Shown: in pieces, positions 59,736 through 64,000 of the stretch
Numbering within the stretch: position 1 is the stretch's first letter
Layout of the letters: each line of letters starts with the position of its first letter
DNA from: Cytospora piceicola
Lineage: Eukaryota > Ascomycota > Sordariomycetes > Diaporthales > Cytosporaceae
Direction: 5' to 3'
Length of the DNA stretch: 64,000 bases
NCBI GenBank assembly: GCA_023375675.1
Contig: JALQBC010000003.1
Location: forward strand, 744,001 to 808,000
Notes under the pieces: model-generated
What the model saw: only the letters and a program-made list of their open reading frames with translations
What the model was told of the DNA's origin: nothing
The model's database searches: none
Position numbers and translations under genes: made by a program

Positions 59736-61799
59736 ATGGCTCTCAAGGCCCTCATCTCCTCTCCCCTGGAGGCAGGCACCTCGATACTCGATGCTCACCG
59801 TCTACCCTCCCATTTCACCCCCGCCCTTGAGTACACATCGAAACGTCTTGCGAAAAAGGGGTTGCACATCACACTCGTGGTAGCACGGAGGGACTACCAG
59901 ATTCCTGGCTGTGCTGCCAAGAACCATGTCACAGCCATCTCAGCAGCATTGAATCCGATGACCAACTTGCCTACTCCTCCCGCCAGCCCAGCTTCACCGG
60001 ATGTCCTACCACGCACACCCGGCCTTACTGCTTTCAAGTCGCTCGTGCGTTCCGGGACGGATCCCAACTGGGGAAGTGCAGACAAACTCAATATTAGGCC
60101 ACCACAGCGGAGCATGACGGCATCTCTATCAAAGAAGTCCTCGCTGGCATCCATATTCGACGGTGGCCTCGGCAGTCCACGACTGCGCTGGCCTTTGACG
60201 CCAAAGACCCCAACATGTATCCCACAGACACCCAGAACGCCCGCAACACCGGCCACGCCCGCATCGAGCGTCACCACCGCCTCCTCCGGTACCGTCTACT
60301 CCTCGGCCGGAGGACCCTCCTCGCCCCCGCACCACAACATCCGCCTGATCTATACGGCGCCGCTGGACCCCCGGGCAGACAAGCTCGTGGCGTCGACCCT
60401 CGCGCGCGCGGCCCGCAAGTTCCACCTCGGCGCCCCCCTCACCGCCCAGCCCGCAGCCGCGCTCGGCATACAGCTGGACGTGCTCCACCGGTCCATCCTC
60501 CAGAACGAGCTGCTCTTCTGCTCCGAGGGCCTGACCCTCCTGTCCCTCGACCACCTCTACACGTTCAGGAGCGCGCTCGCGCACTACGCCGCCGGCACGG
60601 CCCAGCTGGGCACCGACTTCAGGCTGGAGGATGCCGTGGACGAGCTGCGGCGGTGTATCCTGTCGTCGGCGGGCGGCAGGCGGAGGCTGCCGAAGAGTGT
60701 CCTGGCTGGGACCTTTGACTGGCTCGGTGCGGTGGACGAGGCCGCACTGGCTGATGTCATGCGGATGTACTGTCGGGCTTATGGTGGTTCGACGGGGGAC
60801 ACTGGTGTGGAGGATGATATGTGCAGGGTGGTCGCGGACAAGAAAGTCGAGGGAGGGGGGGTTGTCCGGCCGATTGCGCTTAGTCCCCCTCCGAAGCTTC
60901 AGATGAGGACGGCTAGGGCTGCTGTTGCTGTTGCTCCTACAAATTCTCCTACAGGTGCTCCTCCATACTCTGCCGAGAGCCAGTCGGATTATTCGCCTAT
61001 GGCAGGTGAGCGCACGGGGAAAGTGGTCAAGACGCCGCGGGTAAAAGATGAGCGCGTGATACCTGTTGAGGAGAAGAAGGCACTGGATGTGGCGGAACAA
61101 GTCGAAGACGACAAGACCCCGACAGTTCCAAAGTCAGCTGCTCCGGAGGTGGTTCTGGAGGCGGCGGGACAGCAGGGACTCTTATCACCAGAGACCCCGC
61201 CAGACCCCTTGTCAGAGAACCCTCCCAAGCTACCTATCAAACCACCCACCCCAAGAGCATCGCCAAAGGCCTCGCTGCCCGCCCTGAAGCTTCAGACATC
61301 ATTCCACCAGCCCCAATCACTACCAAAGCCCATACCCAGGCGGAAGACAACCCCGATGCCCGAGCGCGTATCCCCCAGGGAACAGGAGAACCCACCAACG
61401 CCACCATCATCGCGCGGCGGCGGCAGCAGCAGCAGCAGCAACAGCAACGAAGACGACGTCGAGATCGTACTCCACGCCGCCGGCGACGCCACGGACTTTG
61501 ACGAGGACGGGGACCTCACCGCGCGGCCGCCGCCCTCGGCGGTGAGGGCATTCTGGCCCGGGGGCTCGATCGACGAGGTCCTGGGGGACCGGGGCGGCCC
61601 GCCCGCGCCCCTGCGCCACAGGAGGGGGAGCTCGTCGCTGGGGCTCTCGCCGCTGCAGCAGCAGCAGCAGCACTCGCACGAGGGCCCGGCGACGCCGAAC
61701 GGGTACGAGGACATATCGCCCATCACCCGGGGGGAGTGGGGGTTCTTGATGGTTAGTGACCCGTTCAAGACGAAGACGGCGGCTGTGGAGACTTTTTAG
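59736..61799 (+). CDS. Conserved-looking fungal protein of unknown function
   Basis: Intronless frame of 687 residues. The N-terminal 70 residues (LPSHFTPALEYTSKRLAKKG, then LHITLVVARRDYQIPGC) and a central block (about 203–365: NIRLIYTAPLDPRADKLVAS, LDVLHRSILQNELLFCSEGL, RLPKSVLAGTFDWLGAVDE) look folded and resemble a conserved Pezizomycotina family I cannot name with certainty. Between them lies a Thr/Pro-rich linker with TPRTPATPATPASS (about 165–180). The C-terminal half is disordered: Pro/Ser-rich, a poly-Ser segment encoded by AGC repeats and a QQQQQ run, ending in WGFLMVSDPFKTK. No signal peptide, membrane span or catalytic motif is evident. The start is the first ATG after a hexamer repeat. 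A regulatory or scaffold role would be a guess. Confidence 0.75.
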   Translation: MALKALISSPLEAGTSILDAHRLPSHFTPALEYTSKRLAKKGLHITLVVARRDYQIPGCAAKNHVTAISAALNPMTNLPTPPASPASPDVLPRTPGLTAFKSLVRSGTDPNWGSADKLNIRPPQRSMTASLSKKSSLASIFDGGLGSPRLRWPLTPKTPTCIPQTPRTPATPATPASSVTTASSGTVYSSAGGPSSPPHHNIRLIYTAPLDPRADKLVASTLARAARKFHLGAPLTAQPAAALGIQLDVLHRSILQNELLFCSEGLTLLSLDHLYTFRSALAHYAAGTAQLGTDFRLEDAVDELRRCILSSAGGRRRLPKSVLAGTFDWLGAVDEAALADVMRMYCRAYGGSTGDTGVEDDMCRVVADKKVEGGGVVRPIALSPPPKLQMRTARAAVAVAPTNSPTGAPPYSAESQSDYSPMAGERTGKVVKTPRVKDERVIPVEEKKALDVAEQVEDDKTPTVPKSAAPEVVLEAAGQQGLLSPETPPDPLSENPPKLPIKPPTPRASPKASLPALKLQTSFHQPQSLPKPIPRRKTTPMPERVSPREQENPPTPPSSRGGGSSSSSNSNEDDVEIVLHAAGDATDFDEDGDLTARPPPSAVRAFWPGGSIDEVLGDRGGPPAPLRHRRGSSSLGLSPLQQQQQHSHEGPATPNGYEDISPITRGEWGFLMVSDPFKTKTAAVETF

Positions 61800-61808
61800 A
61801 GGGGGGGT

Positions 61809-61832
61809 GTATGTATGTATGTATGTATGTAT
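61809..61832 (+). repeat. GTAT microsatellite
   Basis: About six GTAT units starting some ten bases after the stop codon of the upstream gene. Confidence 0.9.
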
Positions 61833-62035
61833 ATATCTATTTATGTATGGATTGGAAGGAAGAGGGAAGGGGTGGCCTGTTTTTACTTCTTTGTACTATA
61901 TTGTTTATTTGTATGATTACGAGATACGAAGGTTTAGATACCGTGTTTATGAGAAAGACGACAGATATTTCTCTGACGACTGAGGACGATAGAGATGTGT
62001 TTCTTAGTTCGGAACAGAACATCACTGGATTAGAC

Positions 62036-62098
62036 GCCAAAGCATAGCATGGTATAGCATCAGCATAGCATCAGCATAGCATTAGGATAGCATTGACA
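62036..62098 (+). repeat. CATAGCAT-type minisatellite
   Basis: Seven degenerate units around the core ATAGCATCAGC in the 3' spacer. Simple tandem array without coding signal. Confidence 0.8.
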
Positions 62099-62792
62099 GC
62101 ATGATGGATTGAATCTGTGTTACAACTAAAAGATAGGAATTCCCTAGGTCTATGATTCTCACCTCCTTGGTCGTCTTTCCTTCATCAAGTTGTGGTTGTC
62201 CCATGCCACCCTCCGAAAACGAGCATTCTTCAGGTCTCTTGAAAAGTGGCATCCACGAAAATCATTGATAGATATTTCGAGGCAGAGGGGGAGGGGGAGG
62301 GGAAGAAGCCACGCGGAGGACGCATCAGATACTGTATAGACTCGGATATGTGAGGCTATCCATCTTGGATATATGTATACGGCTATTGCTAAGATAACAA
62401 CAACCAAGTCTGTTCATGATGTCGTGTGCGTGTAGATTTTCCCGTTCCCATTCACTCCAAATAATCCCTCGAGTGTCAAACTAGTGCCGTGGCCGCCTGT
62501 CTTGCCGTTGTTACTCATCCCGTTGCCCGCCCCTGTGATACTCAAAACTCCTGTTCTATCTATACCAAACACGGTCTTCACCAACCCAACCCAAACCAGC
62601 CCAGCCCAGCCCAGCCCGAGCTCCCTTCCCGCTCCATCAAGTGAAGCAGTTCGCATATCCCTAGATTCCAAACACCACCAAGCCGTCCCTACGAAGCGCT
62701 TTCGCCCTCATAGTTCGAAACAGTAAGTCGCAAATAAAAAGGAAAAGAACAGGAAGAAGAAAACAAAAAGAAGCGAATGCCCAGAATACCAT

Positions 62793-64000
62793 CTACCTCC
62801 TCGCCCGCCCATGAGGCGACCGGTGCCGCAGCATGTGCTCGTGAGCATGCCCGTGCCCACGGGCCTCGGCCCTCCTGCCCTTCCGCGCGGGCGCCGCCTC
62901 GGTGGCCTCCGCCCCGTCGTACATCGTCTGCGTGACGGTGACCCAGACGGTGTCCCAGACGGTCGAGACCTCCCCGCTGTCCAGCGTCGTCACGCTGGGG
63001 GTGGCCGCGGGGTCCTGGGCGGCAGGGGTGACGGTGGCCGCCGGCGAGGACGAGGACGAGGAGGAGGAGACGACGACCGCCTCGTTGTCGTGGTCACCAG
63101 ACCCGTCCCCGCTGGCCACCAAAGGGGAAGTGGCAGCAGCAGCAGCAGCAGAAGAAGAAGAAGAAGCGACAGTGCGGCTGGCGCTGCTGCCGACCGCGGC
63201 GGAGGACCCGGGCGCCTTGGACGGGGCGGTGCCCGACGCGGCGCCGCCGGCGCCTCCGACCCCCCAGCCGGCAAGGGGGTTGTCGCCAGGGAGGGCGGTC
63301 AAGTTGCCGCCGATGTCCTCCCGGATGGGCGAGTCGGCGTTGCACGTCGAGGTCTTGTCCCTCACGGTGATGCCGGCGCACGTGTCCATGCCGATGTCCC
63401 CCGCGTCGCACGTGTCGATGACGTGCTGCAGGACGTCGGCGTCCCAGGCCGCCATGAAGTCGCCGTGCGCCGAGCACCCCGTCAGGTCGCCGTTGGCCAG
63501 CACGAAGGGCTGGGCGGCCCCCGCGCCGGGGGCCCAGCGGTCCTTGAAGAGGGGCGTGTTCCAGTACGTCTCGAAGAAGAGGTGCGGCACGTGCGTGAAG
63601 CCCTCGGGGCAGTTCTGCTTGCCCGTGGCGGCGTCGACCGAGGGGAACACCATGTTGTTCTCGTGGTCCGCCAGCCCCTTGGACGGGTCGTAGCATGATG
63701 GCAAATGCAAATCCTGGCGAAGCGGCGAGGCGTACCCGTCGCACTCGACGGACGGGAAGCCCTGCCCGGCCTGCGCGTTGTTCGGGTCCTGGATCCCCGC
63801 CCTGGACCCGTCCGACTCGGAGGCGGAGGGGCGCGAGGGGGGGTCGTAGGCCGAGCGCGGGCAGGTCCACTGCGTGGGCTGGATGTACGAGGCGTTGGCG
63901 CCGTCGGTCTGGAGGACGCCGCCGAAGTCGGGGCAGGTCCGGAGGGTCACGTCCCCGGAGACGATCTGGAGGCCGACGGGGAAGGCCTGGATGTCGTCGT
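62793..64000 (-). CDS. DUF1996 secreted protein (5' part beyond window)
   Basis: C-terminal 402 residues of a gene that runs off the right edge, in one open frame. The visible start (DDIQAFPVGLQIVSGD) and segments VECDGYASPLRQDLHLPSCY, NNMVFPSVD, HVPHLFFETYWNT, GDLTGCSAHGDFMAAWD and DTCDAGDIGM belong to the DUF1996 domain, found in fungal extracellular proteins often joined to WSC carbohydrate-binding domains. Cysteines are spaced as expected for a disulfide-bonded secreted domain. After the domain comes a Ser/Ala-rich linker encoded by repeats, then a Thr/Val segment (TVWDTVWVTVTQTM) typical of fungal cell-surface proteins, and a basic His-rich tail (GHGHAHEH…). No GPI signal is visible at the C-terminus and the signal peptide would be outside the window. 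The biochemical function of DUF1996 is unknown to me. Confidence 0.85.
   Translation of the reverse strand, partial: DDIQAFPVGLQIVSGDVTLRTCPDFGGVLQTDGANASYIQPTQWTCPRSAYDPPSRPSASESDGSRAGIQDPNNAQAGQGFPSVECDGYASPLRQDLHLPSCYDPSKGLADHENNMVFPSVDAATGKQNCPEGFTHVPHLFFETYWNTPLFKDRWAPGAGAAQPFVLANGDLTGCSAHGDFMAAWDADVLQHVIDTCDAGDIGMDTCAGITVRDKTSTCNADSPIREDIGGNLTALPGDNPLAGWGVGGAGGAASGTAPSKAPGSSAAVGSSASRTVASSSSSAAAAAATSPLVASGDGSGDHDNEAVVVSSSSSSSSPAATVTPAAQDPAATPSVTTLDSGEVSTVWDTVWVTVTQTMYDGAEATEAAPARKGRRAEARGHGHAHEHMLRHRSPHGRARR

Larger units (their letters stand above)
61800..62792. other. Convergent spacer with short tandem repeats
   Basis: 993 bp between convergent genes. It holds a GTAT microsatellite (61809–61832), an AGCATAGCATC minisatellite (about 62036–62098) and a GGGGAG purine tract near 62285–62305. 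No gene seen. Confidence 0.7.

Noticed and set aside
60129..61100. 323-codon antisense frame in the unknown-protein gene
   Set aside because: Arg/His-rich shadow frame; sense frame is longer and carries constrained blocks.
62811..63698. 295-codon and 263-codon plus-strand frames over the DUF1996 gene
   Set aside because: Shadows of GC-rich coding sequence; the minus frame carries the recognisable domain.

Overview
The window reads as nuclear DNA of a filamentous ascomycete, most likely a Sordariomycete. Genes are split by short GT–AG introns (about 50–210 nt) with CTAAC-type branch sites, coding sequence is GC-rich, and the gene set is typical of that class: a Ste12 with a C-terminal pair of C2H2 fingers, an anillin-like Bud4, fungal Utp10 and Noc3, and a secreted DUF1996 protein. 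No rRNA, tRNA, CRISPR, intact transposon or prokaryote-style operon was found.

Layout. 1–1651 (–): DEAD-box helicase DBP9, cut by the left edge. 1652–8112: gene-poor. 8113–12771 (+): BUD4. 13331–14387 (–): HIS6, histidine biosynthesis. 15023–16189 (+): FAF1-like 40S assembly factor. 17210–19696 (–): STE12. 19697–30777: an 11 kb interval without a convincing gene. 30778–32784 (–) and 33177–38666 (+): NOC3 and UTP10, divergent from a shared 392 bp spacer. 40281–42183 (+): alternative NADH dehydrogenase. 42913–44469 (–): disordered RGG/ASRW protein of unknown function. 45552–46455 (–): RNase P/MRP subunit POP3. 48672–56902 (+): very large ubiquitin-specific protease. 59736–61799 (+): protein of unknown function. 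62793–64000 (–): DUF1996 secreted protein, cut by the right edge.

How the genes relate. Five of the twelve recognisable genes act on ribosomal RNA or ribosome assembly: Dbp9 and Noc3 (60S), Faf1 and Utp10 (40S/SSU processome) and Pop3 (RNase P and MRP). They are scattered rather than clustered, except for the NOC3/UTP10 divergent pair. The remaining genes are unrelated housekeeping or developmental functions: septation, mating/infection MAPK output, histidine synthesis, respiration and deubiquitination.

The most interesting signals are: an 84-nt cassette exon in STE12 whose skipping would remove one zinc finger yet rebuild a perfect C2H2 finger; ten exact copies of the 10-bp palindrome TACCTAGGTA, all outside genes; an Asp/His-rich repeat in Bud4; and a mirrored CTTATCG/CCAAT arrangement in the NOC3/UTP10 spacer. 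I did not find a convincing new multi-gene system. Exon coordinates come from reading splice sites and conserved protein frames by eye.
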